Shown here piece after piece: positions 47,100 to 58,640 of a stretch of 64,000 bases of DNA (the first letter of the stretch is position 1; every line of letters begins with the position of its first letter). The notes beneath the pieces are model-generated. The model saw nothing but the letters and a program-made list of their open reading frames with translations, had not been told where the DNA came from and made no database searches. The stretch is taken from positions 8,849,541 to 8,913,540 of the forward strand of contig JAJEKV010000040.1 of the NCBI GenBank assembly GCA_021234155.1, written 5' to 3'. The position numbers were made by a program, and so were the translations under genes. The stretch is from Isoetes taiwanensis. Its lineage: Eukaryota; Streptophyta; Lycopodiopsida; Isoetales; Isoetaceae.

Positions 47100-47915
47100 T
47101 TTGTAAGTGTGAGCAAAAAATCCACCTCGTGGTAGCAAAAATCCACTCCGGCAACAAGAATTCAAGAGGGCAAGTACACATGCAAATTTTAAATCAAGCA
47201 TATTAGTACTTAAAGGATGTTTTTCTCATTCATATGCACCAAAATTTGCGGAGCACCTCGCTGCGCCTTAGGAGTTTGCCTCTTCCTGCAAATTCACTCT
47301 TGGTCTATAAGAAGCTGCATAACACAAGGTAATGGGTAGAAACATGTAAGTAATTTATCTTTTTTTCTGCATTTTCAGTCCCTTTTTTAAGTTTTAGGTA
47401 GGTTGTTTGCTACATTTTGAGATATTTCCCACTCTTTACATACGTGTTTTAGCGTCTCTTTTTTTTTTTTTTTGAGTTTCTTATTTTTGAGCCTCATTTC
47501 GTAAGCTATTTTGTTATGGCTGCATAGATTGGATGTTTGTTTGCAGCTTTGTGTCGCAGTCTCTTTGTGAAATTTGAATATAGACATCATGTGCATATTT
47601 CATTGTCTTGTTCTATGATCGTATAGGCATAGCACATTTTCCAAAAGGCCTTAGCCATGCCATCTCGATTCCTTAAAACCATAGTCAAGTTCTAAAACCC
47701 ACAACTTTGATCTGCCATGCTCAAGATCTATTACTGCGTCTATTTAGGTGAAGTTCCTTTATCATTATTGATATGTTATTTCACCTTTTGCATGTACAGG
47801 TTTGCCTCTCATAATTGCAATTCATGGCACATTCTTACTTACATCTGAATCAAGGTGCACCTTGCATGTAGAAAGACATATCGATGATTCAACACAATTT
47901 AACAAAGCAAGTTAA

Positions 47916-49195
47916 TGTAATTGTCGAAAACCAGTGCCATTTAGTTAGTTAGGTTACCTGACGGTTAGGTTTTCTTGTTTTCATATACCCCTCTAGTCTT
48001 TCCTTTTTCTTCATCAGCGCATCTTCATCTCCACGCTTTGGTTTTGATCCCTTGCTTTCCACCCACCCACCCCACCCTCACTGCCAATTGTCAAACCACT
48101 TGCATTTAGTTAGTTTACACTTTTACCATTCTTCTCTTCACCCCCCACCCACCCACTCACCCATATATCCACCTCATATGTGCAGGTTTGTTAGTGGAGC
48201 ATAGTAGCTCAAGCAGCATTAGCATGTGGTTAATGTGTGGCTCGCATGTTGTGGTGCATGTTATGTTTTGGTGAAGCTTTGTGGTTCGAGCAGCATTAGC
48301 ATGTGGCTAATGTGTGGCTCGCATGCTGTGGTGCATGTTATATTTTGGTGAAGCTTTGTGGTTCGGGCAGCATTAACAGGTGGTTAATGTGTGGCTTGCA
48401 TGTTGTGGCTCCTGTTTGGAGGGAACATAGTGGCAGCAGCAGTAGTTGTAACTCATATTATTTGTTTAGTGGAGATAGTTGTGACTCATACCTGTCAAAA
48501 CCAACTATTGCAGTTAGTTTGTCTAGATGTTTGCATATGGCGGCCCTTGTGCCAGTGGAGGTTTGTGAGTTTTGTGACCCTCGTGCCAGTGGTTGGTTGT
48601 GAGATTGAAGGCCCTCGTGCCTAGTATTATTGGTTGTGAGAGGCCCTCGTGCCTAGTTTTATGGTTGTCAGAGGATGGTTGCAGATTGTGAGCTCCATGC
48701 TAGGCTATGTGGTTGATGTAATAGTCTCACGGCATGTGCAGGTTGTTAGTTCCTGAGCTTCTGGAGATTCAAGTATCGGTGTATACAGGGATCGGAGAGT
48801 CATGACTACCAGCTTTTCTCAAGCATCATTATCGGCCTATTTAAGCCTTGTTATACTCAGTTGTATTCAGATAAAGATCTTTGTTTAGTATTTCTATTAT
48901 CGTCAGGGTTTTTCCTCGAAAACCCGAAAGGGCGAGGTTTTTTAATCCCGACTATAATGGTTATACTTCCAAAGCATTGTATTCTAGTTATTGCTTTTAG
49001 TGGAGATGCCTAGATGAGCATTATCAGCATTGTACTCTAGTTATTGCTTTTAGTGGAGATGCCCAGATGTGGCTTTTATTGCTTTTAGTGGAGATGCCCA
49101 GATGTGGCTTTTCTTTCAGTTTGTCTCTTTACTCTCTCCCTTATCTGGTTTTTGACAATTGAATTTATCTTCGTATAATGATAAGAAGATAACTA
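47916..49195 (+). mobile_element. Copia-like solo LTR or LTR-derived element, about 1.3 kb
   Basis: Inserted into unit U between AACAAAGCAAGTTA and AACTAGATTATTTA, which are adjacent in the left copy. Contains AGTTAGTT and CCCACCCACCC tracts, three 77-bp repeats (48214-48444), CCCTCGTGCC repeats, a palindromic R-like block (about 48900-48965) and a TTATCTTC...GAAGATAA end. No gag, pol or PBS/PPT interior. The exact ends are uncertain and the target duplication is not clean. Confidence 0.55.
48214..48444 (+). repeat. Three tandem 77-bp repeats
   Basis: CAGCATTARCATGTGG... starts at 48214, 48291 and 48368, giving an exact 77-bp period. They lie in the part that would be U3 of the LTR-like element. 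Confidence 0.93.
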
Positions 49196-49689
49196 GATTA
49201 TTTAATAATGCTTCACTGACATCTTCTTTTTTATTTTGGGAAGGGGTTAGGAACCGTGCAAGGGAACGCCGCATGTTACGCCGGATGCGGCGTTCCCTTC
49301 CCCCCTTCCGGCACTTTTTTCGGTGTGCGCGTGGTCTTTTGTCTTCCTCTGCTACAGTATTTCGATTTTCAATTCCAGTGGGAAGAAGCAGCATAGGTAG
49401 TCGGTGATGGCCCTGGCGTGGCCCATGCTTCTCTAATGGTGGAAATGATTTTCGTACGTTTGTTTGAAATGGCGAGACACCATTTTTTTTCTTCGGCCCC
49501 TTTTGAGGTACTTTTTTCTCGCTTCCTTTTCTTGCCGTTTACATTCAACAAGGAAAATGCTAAAAACAACAGTAGCTTTACGGCACAAGGGTTGTCTTTG
49601 AAAAAAAGATTTGGCGTTACGGAGCTCCATAGTAGAAGAGGAGGTTTCCATGAATCATTATGCATGCCGTGTAATGGGAATTCATATGG

Positions 49690-50273
49690 AATTTAAGGTC
49701 AATCTTCAATCACATTGGTGAGCTTCTGCACAATCAAAAGACCAATCGGGTAATAGTTTTGTAAGTCATCTCCTCTTATGCTTTCTTGCTTTCTTCCTAT
49801 TTTTGTCATATTGGTAGATGATAAGATGGTATCTTTGACCTCCATAGCTGGGCACGTGTATGCTGGAGTGGTTGCCTTTGCCGGTTAGACACATGTTTTA
49901 GCATTAAACTATCTAAATAAAACTATGATATTTTATTTTCTATAATGGTTTGCCAAATTGTGCAGATTGAGAAGCAAGGCATGTTGGCATCGCATTTCTT
50001 GGTGCCAATATCTCATAAGCAAGCAGGGTAAGTAGTTTAATTTTGCTTCAGATCTTTCTTTTCAAAGAACTGATGCAGGTTGTTGATACAGATTAATAAG
50101 ACCTGTTTAATTGGGCTTAGACGTATCGATTGTGCTTTAAAGCTAATAAAGAATATTAGTTTAGGTTAGGAATCAAGATGAAATCATAGATATTTTGCTT
50201 GATATTCAGGTCAAGGAAGAGATCGGAAGGAAGCTGTTCAACTAAAAAGGAATATGCAGACATGCTATTGTGA
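49690..50273 (+). pseudogene. Possible captured exons in Helitron A
   Basis: Blocks with splice-like borders: one ending CGG/GTAATA at 49749, 49818-49883 (DKMVSLTSIAGHVYAGVVAF), 49966-50027 (IEKQGMLASHFLVPISHKQA) and 50210-50273 (SRKRSEGSCSTKKEYADMLL then stop). The last two join in frame. The second does not join the third in frame, so the gene is broken or my junctions are wrong. A further block at 50358-50541 (VQGVIRRISEYAKKKPLPSF) follows a CACAG acceptor. Family not recognised. The 44.8-kb copy has a 26-bp deletion in the third block. Confidence 0.3.
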
Positions 50274-51024
50274 GCAATGGCTTTCATTAGTGAGTACAAG
50301 AGTTGTTAGAATGGATGTGTCTGGATACAAGGTGCTAGCTTGGTCATACAAATTTTGATCTTTACACAGGTTCAAGGTGTGATACGACGGATTTCAGAAT
50401 ATGCCAAAAAGAAGCCCCTGCCCTCATTTGCACGACTTGGTTGTGCATATTCAATGAAGATTTGGTTTCTTAGCTTGAATATTTGGCATTTTCAAATATA
50501 CGAGGATGTGTTATTTGAAAAAAGGGTTGTGCATTTACAGTAATGTGTATTATTTGGTCTGTCCATCCTTATTCTGGCTTATACTATGTCACATGCTTAC
50601 TTTGGGTGTGCCTACTTTGACTCAGATTTGCCAGTCAGAGCACTAACTATTCGGCCACTTCTTTCCAGCATCATCATCAGCATAAATATTATTCTTGCTA
50701 CATTAACTGATCCATTGTAAAGCTGTAATTTCATATGGGTATTGTATTGTTGATTGATATTTTAGATATTACGTGGATGAAGAACAATGAGGTAAGATGG
50801 TTTGGCTTACCATCATTTTTTTATATGGGTGTACATGTCTGTATCATGCACTGCGCCACAAACTTATTCATAAAGCTGATTTGGACCTCCTTCGTGAGCT
50901 CATTGATATTCTCAAAGGGAGAAGTGCAAGATGATAAGCTTAGTAGACATTCAAAATTATTGCTGGTCTCTAATAAAGCGGTGAGTACACTTATTTTTAC
51001 CCACCATTGTGGGATGATTTAATT

Positions 51025-53500
51025 CTTTTTTTTTTTTTTTGAAGAACTGTGTCATCAATATATTAAAAGAATGGTAATGTTACAAAGCAAGTGAGGAGAA
51101 AGGAGAACTGCCCCAAAGAGACAGCGATACCTCGACACTCCACAACAAACTCACAGAAAAACTGCAACTCTACTGCTGTACAAACCGACTATCACCATCT
51201 ACAACACCCAAGAAGTCCTGCCAAATGGCAAACTTCCGCTCTACTAATCCCGGGAACACCAGAAAGCTTTGAAATAGCTTGTACCTGAGTCGAAGAATTA
51301 GAGAGGCTGTAGGCTGCTGAATCCCCTGAAAGATCCACAACCGCCGCTGCTTACAAATAAGCCACACCAACCAAGCCACGCACAGATGCAAGGCTTGCTG
51401 CCGCAAGAGCGGCCAAGCATCAGGATACACATGAAGCAGCAACTGCTAGCTAGTCAATCTCACCTGAAATAGAGCCCTGACCCAATCCCAGGCAGCCTGC
51501 AAGTGAGGGCATAAAACCAGACAATGCTCCACAATCTCACGATGAAGGCCACAATAAGGGCAGAGAGGGCTCACGCTCGGTCTAAACTGATTCACAAGGG
51601 CATTCACCCTGATACAGCGGTGCACCACCTGCCACAGAAGCACCCTAACCTTCGGTGGGGGAAGTGAGCTCCATGTCCACGTCCAAACCGAGCGCCATTG
51701 AGAACCCAGAAGCTTCAGAGACCACTTGCCTGAAGGGGGCAGAGTGTCATGAATAGCCAGCACCCGGTAGCAAGACTGCACAAAGCAAGAAGACACAACA
51801 TCCGGATGCACCTTCCAAACCTGCACCACCACATCATCTTGAGGGACTATAGGTATGTGTAGCGGAATACTCCCCGTCACTTGTGCCCAGATAGCCCGGT
51901 CACTGCCCCTCAGGCGAAAGTGAGCTCGAAAGAACTCCCAGGAAGCTAGCTGACCACCCCAATACCAATCCTTCAAGGTGAGCACAGCAGCTCGCCTCCA
52001 ACGGGCCTGCGTCCGAGCATGCACAGTGACAGCCAAGGGCAAGGACGCAGGGGGTAGAGGAACCCACAAGAAAGGAGAAGAGTGGTGATAAACTGAGGCA
52101 TAATCTAGCTGGAAGAGCACACGCACATGATCCCAAGCCCGCAACACCCCTTGAGAAAAGGGGATGCATGTGGGAAAGGCCGGAGACCATACAACAGTGC
52201 CCAGGGCAACTCCACATGCACAGACGGCTTCCCAAATGCCACACAATGGCGAAGAGACTGCAACAACAGCACCGCACCAAGAGAAGATGCTCCATCCTGC
52301 AGAGTGCTCCAAACAAACTTGGAGATCAACACCTTACTATGTAGTTCCAAATCCAGAATGGCCAAGCCCCCATCCTCCCAGGGGCGGAGACACTTCCACC
52401 AAGCCACTTTAACAACCGCCCCTTCATCATCCCCGCCCCACACAAAATTTCGAACAATCTTATCCAAAGCCTGTATCTTACCCTCAGGAGCTAACATCGC
52501 AGATGCTGTATACACATGAGTGCTACAAAGTACTGACTTGGCAATAGTGATCCTACCTACCATGGACAACTTGCTACCCTTCCACCAATTAAGGTGTTTC
52601 TGCAACCCCTTACAAAATCTCATCCCACACCCTCCCATGGAAACATCCCCTCCAAAGGGAATACCCAACAGCTTAGTACACACATTACTTGGAAGCACCT
52701 TCCAAGGGAATAGAGCCAAACAAGGGGGAGGCGGAGTCAGAGCTGGGCCCATAATGCGGAGCATTTACCCCAATTCAGAAGAATGCCCGAGGCCAAGGAG
52801 AAAGTATCCAGCAAACCCTTCACATTCCGCAGATTCCTCTCTTCAGCCACCAAGAAGAGGAAAGTGTCATCGGCGAACTGGTTAATAATCTGTTGGCTAC
52901 CATCCTGCACCCGAAGCCCATCCACCACCCCCTCCTCCACTGCAGCCAAAAACAACTGAGACAATGCCTCCGCCACAATCGTAAACAAAAACGACGCCAA
53001 AGGGCACCCCTGACGCACCCCTCTGCTTAAGGAGAAAAAGGCGGAGGGTTCACCCTGGCACACCACCGTAGCCCGTGCTGACCTATGCAGCTTCACGACT
53101 GTCTCTGTAAAGCGTGGACCACAACCCAACGCTAACATCATGGCCGACAAGAACTCCCAATGGACACTATCGTAAGCTTTGGCAAAGTCAAGCTTAAGAT
53201 AGGCAATGCCTTGACCTATTCTCCTGGCCCAATAAAGGCCCTCATAAGCTGCGGCAACATTAGTCAAAATGTTCCTCCTAGGAACAAATCCAGACTGCAC
53301 CTTACTAATGGAAGAAGTCAACACCGACTTCGACTTCTTTGCCAGGGCTTTCGCAATAATCTTGTACACAGAGGACAACAAGGAGATAGGCCTCCAATCA
53401 TTAATGTTAGAAGGCTGCTTAACCTTAGGAATCAAGGAAATGCATGCGGTATTCAAGATCATATCCATTTGAGAAGACTGCAGCAACTCAAGATACACCT
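51025..53500 (-). mobile_element. LINE-B, 5'-truncated L1-type retrotransposon inside Helitron A
   Basis: The poly(A) tail is the T run at about 51026-51041. The element extends to about 53500, where the ORF2 frame ends abruptly. About 2.5 kb remains, including part of the RT. I could not find a convincing target-site duplication. Confidence 0.85.
51170..53498 (-). pseudogene. LINE-B ORF2 (RT core and zf-RVT), two frameshifts and a stop
   Basis: The N-terminal segment (53498-52740) has plant LINE reverse-transcriptase motifs: NDWRPISLLSSVYKIIAKAL, KSVQSGFVPRR-like, YLKLDFAKAYDSVHWEFL (first Asp), GVRQGCPLASFLF and FADDTFLF (catalytic Asp pair). The frame shifts near 52750, continues LLGIPFGGDVSMGGCG ... 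MVGRITIAKSVLCSTHVY to about 52150, and shifts again to the C-terminal zf-RVT domain (VLLWQVVHRCIRVNALVNQF, CPYC...HCLVLC). A TAG near 51443 then interrupts the last about 90 codons. The endonuclease domain and ORF1 are gone. Related to LINE-A and LINE-C but clearly diverged. Confidence 0.92.
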
Positions 53501-55942
53501 AGGCGAAGTTTGAAGCTGGCATTAATCTCTACAATTGGAAGTACAACAAAGCAGCCAAAGATCCCAAGAAACTGAAAAGTTGTATCTATCAGGTCTACAA
53601 GACTTAGAGATCAAGAGCACATAAGTTGAAGATGTCTTTATAAAAGCGAGCAAAGGAAATATACATGGATAAATAGAGCAAAATGTATGGGGAGATTAGC
53701 TTAGGCATCAACAGCAAACTGATCATGTTACTTGAAAGGTGGTTGAATATTAGAGAAGTTGCTTCTAAGCTTCTAGAACAATTTCCGAAACAACTTTCAG
53801 AGAGGTAAAAGTGCTGAATCTAATGAACTTTTTTTTTAAACGAACAATATAATCTTTATGAATTCTGTTAATAGGATGAAAACGTTGAATTTGAAGAATG
53901 AAAGCAACAAGGAGATACCATAGATTTCTCAAGGATCGAGTTGCATGGTGTTATAAATGACTTGAAGCCAATGGTAAGTTTCCCATCATGGTAGTCTATA
54001 AAATCTCTAATAAATAAAATCTTACATATTGCCGACAGAATACAGAAGAAACTAAGCAAGAAATGTTAGGAGGCGAAGCTTCTTGAGGTTTCAATGGGAG
54101 AGTTACAAGGTGTAATAGATGGTCTACAAAGTTTGACCTTATCTATCTCCTTGACACAAATGCAGGGTTGGCAAATGAAAGAGTTGCAGCTAAGTTTGAT
54201 CTCAACGGAAGTCAGATAATTTTATTTTGCGAAATAATCCAACATAGCATCAGCACAAAGTAAGGTTCTATGTTATGCTATGTTTTTTGTTTGAGAAAAA
54301 ACTACTTCAAATATTGCTAGAAAAACATTTCAAATCATGAATGTTGTAGATGGTCTTACACCAGGACGACTGGTTAACAAAAAGTGTAAGGTCTATAATA
54401 CTTTGCAGCATTGCAATGGTATAGCTGAATAGCAATATGAAGGGATAGAGATTTATAGGGTATCTTGGATTTAGGAAAGTCCGTTATGTGTGATGACGCT
54501 CATGTTTTATCCAGATGTCGGATCAAGGGAATTTGGGTATTGTTTTCAGAGCACAGGAGGGGCATATGCAAGCAAACTTCTAGACACCATTGCAAGCATA
54601 CTTGACAGAAGTCCAAAGAATTAACTGTGCTATGTATTGCAGGAAGCCATTTTGCAGGGGTTCATTTTGCAGCCTCTTAATGTGCATTCTCGCAGCACAC
54701 ACCAGATGGGATAGCTATTGCATCTACATATTGCAAAACTAGCAGATTCTTGGTATATCGTTGATACTGGACATCTCAATCCACAAATTCAGTCCAATTT
54801 TTATTTGAAGATTCCAGTATTGAATTTCCACACCTTTGCATGGGCAGTTTCAGTCAAGAAGATGACTGGAAATGGATGTCCTTTGCTGTGATGAGACAGG
54901 TGAATGTAGACATGTGAAGTATCACATTTGTTTCTATTAAGGTATTCATAAGGACACGATTGTTTGTTAGTTGCAAGAGCAAATATAGAAAAGCATGATG
55001 CAAATGGATTTGTAGTCCTAAGGATACTTGCAGACACAAAAATGGTGGTAATTGCTATCCCATTGTACAATAGCCTCAAAAATGGTGGTAATTGCTATCC
55101 CATTGTAGAATAGCCTATGTTTGTTTTTGAAAATGGAAGGCCCATATTATTAATGCCTTTTTCTTTGGTCCAGGTGGGACAAAATAAAGGCAGCTTAGGT
55201 GGGCATGTGTAACTCGATTAATGAAGAATCACAAAGTTCAAACTATTCTAATAGAATGTTAGAATGTAAAAGATCAATATTGAGAATGTTAGAATGTAAA
55301 AGAGCAATATTGAGCATCAATTGAGATTGTAGGGTGAAATTTTTATTGGGTTTTAACACAAACAACTACTAAGCCAAATAGATATCTCATTCAACCACAC
55401 ATCATTTCAATGCCCATGCCATGCAATAAAGGCCATAAAATCTTTTCGGACACCCTACATAAAACAAACTCTAATATAGACACACTATACATAATAATAC
55501 ACGTCAATACATGCCGAGCAGTGGCGTTGGCCACTTTAGCAACCTAAATCTAATTCCCAAAATGCATCATTCCTCATGAACAAATCTTCAATTTTTGTTT
55601 TCGAAAATATGAATGCATCAGTTTTGTAGTGTCCATGAGGACGCAAGGTATGTTTCATATGCCATGAGGTTATAAGCACGAATATTTTTGTTATTTGCTA
55701 TATATGTGAATATATCTATTTGGACCAATTTTGACTCATATTCTCATGAACAACAGATCCAAAATGTCCCCTTTCTTTGGACAATAGGAGAAATTTGATA
55801 ATGTTCCTTAGTTAATCAATTGGAGAGGAAAAACATTTGAAAATATTGCTTTGTTGATCAATTGGAGAGGAATACATAATACAAACGAAAAAATGTGAAA
55901 AACAACTTCAATCTTTTTATAGTAGTTGGCTACTTATGAAAC
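53501..55942. other. Helitron A interior, no gene; two small tandem repeats
   Basis: A 40-bp unit is duplicated at 55037-55116 (AAAAATGGTGGTAATTGCTA) and a roughly 32-bp unit at about 55254-55316 (GAATGTTAGAATGTAAAAGA). Other frames are short and unrecognised. Confidence 0.5.
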
Positions 55943-55956
55943 TCCTATCATGGGCT

Positions 55957-56485
55957 TGTCCACAGATTTGATCCTCGAGTGTCAGCACTCTGCTCACTGT
56001 GCAAACAAAGGGACGAGACCATTGAGCATTGTTTCTTTTTATGTGATCATCTCCAGCCTGTATGGTCTTGGCTGCTTTCTCTTTTTCATGCGACATTGAC
56101 AAGTCAGCAAGTGCGGAGCCAAGCAAGTGCGGAGCCAAGTGCGGATACTTGGAATAAGTTGCGGAGCCAAGCATTTCATTTAGCATCAGAATGGTTGTTG
56201 TGGTCCATCTGGAAGCGCAGAAGATTGTGTATCTTTCAGGGTTTGGATATTCCTCCTGCAGTTGTCCTCCAGGATGCACAAGCTAAAATCGCTAAGGCCT
56301 ACCATTGCTCTTCGCTTGCTCCTGCCAAGCGACAGTTGATATTTGAGTCATATTTGAGTGTGTTGTCTTATGCATAGGCTGGTGGCTCTACTCAGTGGAT
56401 CATGATTATCCTCTGAGATTTTATTCCCGTCTCTGCATTTGCATTTTGCTTTTGGCTTGGAGTTTCAATAAAGTTTGTCGTTCTT

Positions 56486-56516
<31 letters not shown>
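55957..56516 (+). mobile_element. LINE-C, 560-bp truncated LINE with perfect 14-bp TSD
   Basis: TCCTATCATGGGCT occurs at 55943-55956 and 56517-56530, directly flanking the insert. The 3' end has AATAAA (about 56467) and a pure A tail of about 30 nt (56487-56516). Only the last about 135 codons of ORF2 and the 3' UTR were copied. The perfect TSD and uninterrupted tail mark it as the youngest LINE in the window. Confidence 0.95.
55979..56377 (+). pseudogene. LINE-C ORF2 C-terminal fragment
   Basis: Encodes the end of the zf-RVT domain and tail: SALCSLCKQRDETIEHCFFL, WSIWKRRRLCIFQGLDIPP, then stop. Very close to LINE-A (ALCPLCVQRDETIEHCFFLC). It contains a local duplication of CAAGTGCGGAGCCAAG near 56105-56140. 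No start of its own, so non-functional. Confidence 0.9.
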
Positions 56517-56519
<3 letters not shown>

Positions 56520-57965
56520 TATCATGGGCTACTTCGTTTCTTAGATGGTAGGCCGCTACAGATGTAACAAATACGAGGGTAGTTGCAGGAATGAATTGAA
56601 CAAATATGAGGTATGTTTGCTAATAAGGCAACAATGAAAAGGAGGGCTCCACACAAATGAAAGTCAATGTCCAGTATAACCCAAACTTACATGTTCCTAA
56701 CTTATGCCCGGCAACGCTGGGCACCCTAACTAGTGTATAATAAGAATGTTGAGTCAAGTTCCACTTTTTCTTTTGCATGGAAGAACTGCATCCATAGCAA
56801 AAATGTTTTAATACATGCCTTCCTTTTGTTCTAAAGTTTCTTCATTAGCAAATAAAATTTGAAGATAATAATGCTTCCTAAATATATGTAGAGCATCAAT
56901 TGCGCAATACAACACATTGCAGGATGGCCTACTGGCATTTTTAGAGAGAAAAAATTCTGATTATAATAAACTTATATGCTAGTTAATCCATGCACGTTTT
57001 TCTGCTTCATCCAACTCTCAATGCCCTATTTATTTATTTGTTTATTTATTTCACTTTGTTTCATAATGTATTCTCACTCAATAGAAGCTAATTCAGTGAT
57101 GTAAATGGGAAATGGAAATGCCTAACTTTACATTGATGCGCTCCAAATTGATAAAGTTATGGGTGTTCATGTAGGTCTACATATGTTCCAGCATCTTGTA
57201 GCATGCTTTACAAGCTTCGTAGACCTTCATTTCTCTAAAATGTCGCTCAAAGATAGTGGCAGAAATTTACCTGCTTCACTTGGCTTCCAGATGACTCCAT
57301 ATGTTTGCTTAGAGGAGATTAGAAATATGCCATCAAAATTAAAATACAAATATGCCCATAAGCATACATACCTCCGTTGACTATGTCTTCAATCCCTATC
57401 ACTGATATTTCTCTCCTGGAAAGATTAGGGTCGAGATCAAAGTATTGCAAAGGTTTTTGGTTAAGGAAGGTTTCTCACGGCAAGACGACCTCAAAAACAT
57501 GAATTCCATCTTGTTCAAGTTCCATGCTTGGGTTTGTGGTGCGACATGCAGAGTTACCTACTATTGCAAGTTTGGGCCAATCACATGGTATATCCAGGTA
57601 TATATTAATATATACCCAGAATATGCTTAATACCCATATAAATGAGGGTTTGCCTTTAGGGGCAACCCAAAACGGTTCGGATATAATAGAAAAAGTGCAA
57701 AAATTGTAAATGCTTAGGAATCATTACCCTAATCTTCAGTACTCGCCTTGAACATATATTCTTCAATCTTAACCATATAACCTAGGTTAACCTAGGTTAA
57801 CATACGTAATGTAATATTACATGATCTTGATAATCATATGAACTAGGTTAGGACCTATATAAAAACTCCATCTCAAAGACCTGTGATTTTTCAACTGTAT
57901 ACTGCTTTAACACGACCACAGTTATCAGCATACACGGCCAAATCAAGATCGAATACAACTCAGGC

Positions 57966-58178
57966 GAAGATATCTATGTGCATTATTGAATTGTAGACAT
58001 TCTTGAAGGAGTGAATGATGTTTCTTCTGGAAAGGTTTATTATTCATATCAAAAACCGGGTCCCTATGTTGATGATAATGGTAATCATAAAATTGAATTT
58101 TACTTGGTGAAGCAACTGCAACCAGGATTCCTTCACATTTCTAAATATCAACCACGACATTTGCCAGAAACTATAACC
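57966..58178 (+). pseudogene. Third fragment of the His/Pro-rich gene (C-terminal domain)
   Basis: Encodes DVSSGKVYYSYQKPGPYVDD, KIEFYLVKQLQPGFLHISKY and RHLPETIT, matching the tail of copies A and B at roughly 85-90 percent. It lacks the His/Pro block, the start and the last about 25 residues. It abuts the edge of the right U copy and runs into unrelated sequence. Confidence 0.85.
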
Positions 58179-58608
58179 TATTTATCTAAACATGGGCATA
58201 TCATCCAAAGTGACCAAGACGAGCTTTTACATATACAATTGGCATTTGCCGAGACGTAGTTCTGGTTTTATATTTAGACCATTCCCTCAAACACTATAAG
58301 AGAATTCAAGAGCACAAATCTGTTTGATTGATCTCTCAAGAGATCGTACACATGGATTTAGAGTTGTTAATCCTAAGACCATAACAATAAAGTCCTATGC
58401 TTGATAGCTCATATCCACATTACAAACACATGTTGATCATGTTCCATGGTATGTGTATAAAGTTTGGCATGATAGAAAACATTAATTGCATTTCGTATTG
58501 TGGGAAGGCTTTTCTCGCATGGTTGAGACTATGATTACTGGCACGTATTGTATGCAAAACTGTATATTTTGCCATATTTGAGTAGCTTAATTGCATTTGA
58601 ATGTTATA
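58179..58608. other. No gene seen
   Basis: AT-rich spacer between the His/Pro fragment and the Helitron D end. Confidence 0.4.
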
Positions 58609-58640
58609 CTAGTTATGGTGCCCGGCGTTGCCGGGCTTTA
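58609..58640 (-). mobile_element. Helitron D 3' end, minus strand (5' end not in window)
   Basis: CTAG (58609-58612) with host A at 58608, 7 nt, then the GC hairpin GCCCGGCGTTGCCGGGC at 58620-58636. This is the minus-strand 3' end of another family member extending rightwards. No TCTTCTTTTTTATTTT 5' end was found before 64000, so the element is either longer than 5.4 kb or truncated. Confidence 0.75.

Larger units (their letters stand above)
49222..56733 (+). mobile_element. Helitron A, non-autonomous, 7.5 kb, plus strand
   Basis: The 5' end is at 49222 (host A at 49221, then TCTTCTTTTTTATTTTGGG) with a palindrome at 49262-49297, 40 nt in. The 3' hairpin GCCCGGC-AAC-GCTGGGC is at 56706-56722, then 7 nt, then CTAG (56730-56733) and host T (56734). 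The left copy of U provides the empty site (TGACA/TAATAATATATAATAAG). No Rep/helicase gene is present. The interior carries possible captured exons, LINE-B and LINE-C. Confidence 0.85.
47100..57950 (-). repeat. Unit U, right (inverted) copy, split by two insertions
   Basis: The pieces 47100-47915, 49196-49221 and 56734-57950 read, in reverse, as one colinear copy of 2330-5890 minus its LINE. The intervening DNA is the LTR-like element (47916-49195) and Helitron A (49222-56733). Confidence 0.85.

Noticed and set aside
48590-48670. CRISPR-like or protein-coding repeat from GGCCCTCGTGCC units
   Set aside because: Few, irregularly spaced units without unique spacers; they belong to the LTR-like element and recur in the LTR at 40602-41221.
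52127-52519. Plus-strand frames over LINE-B (also 53160-53513)
   Set aside because: Shadows of the minus-strand ORF2, with no independent features.
51025-53520. Target-site duplication for LINE-B
   Set aside because: Only weak matches such as TTTAATTC versus ATTAATCTC flank the element, not above chance.
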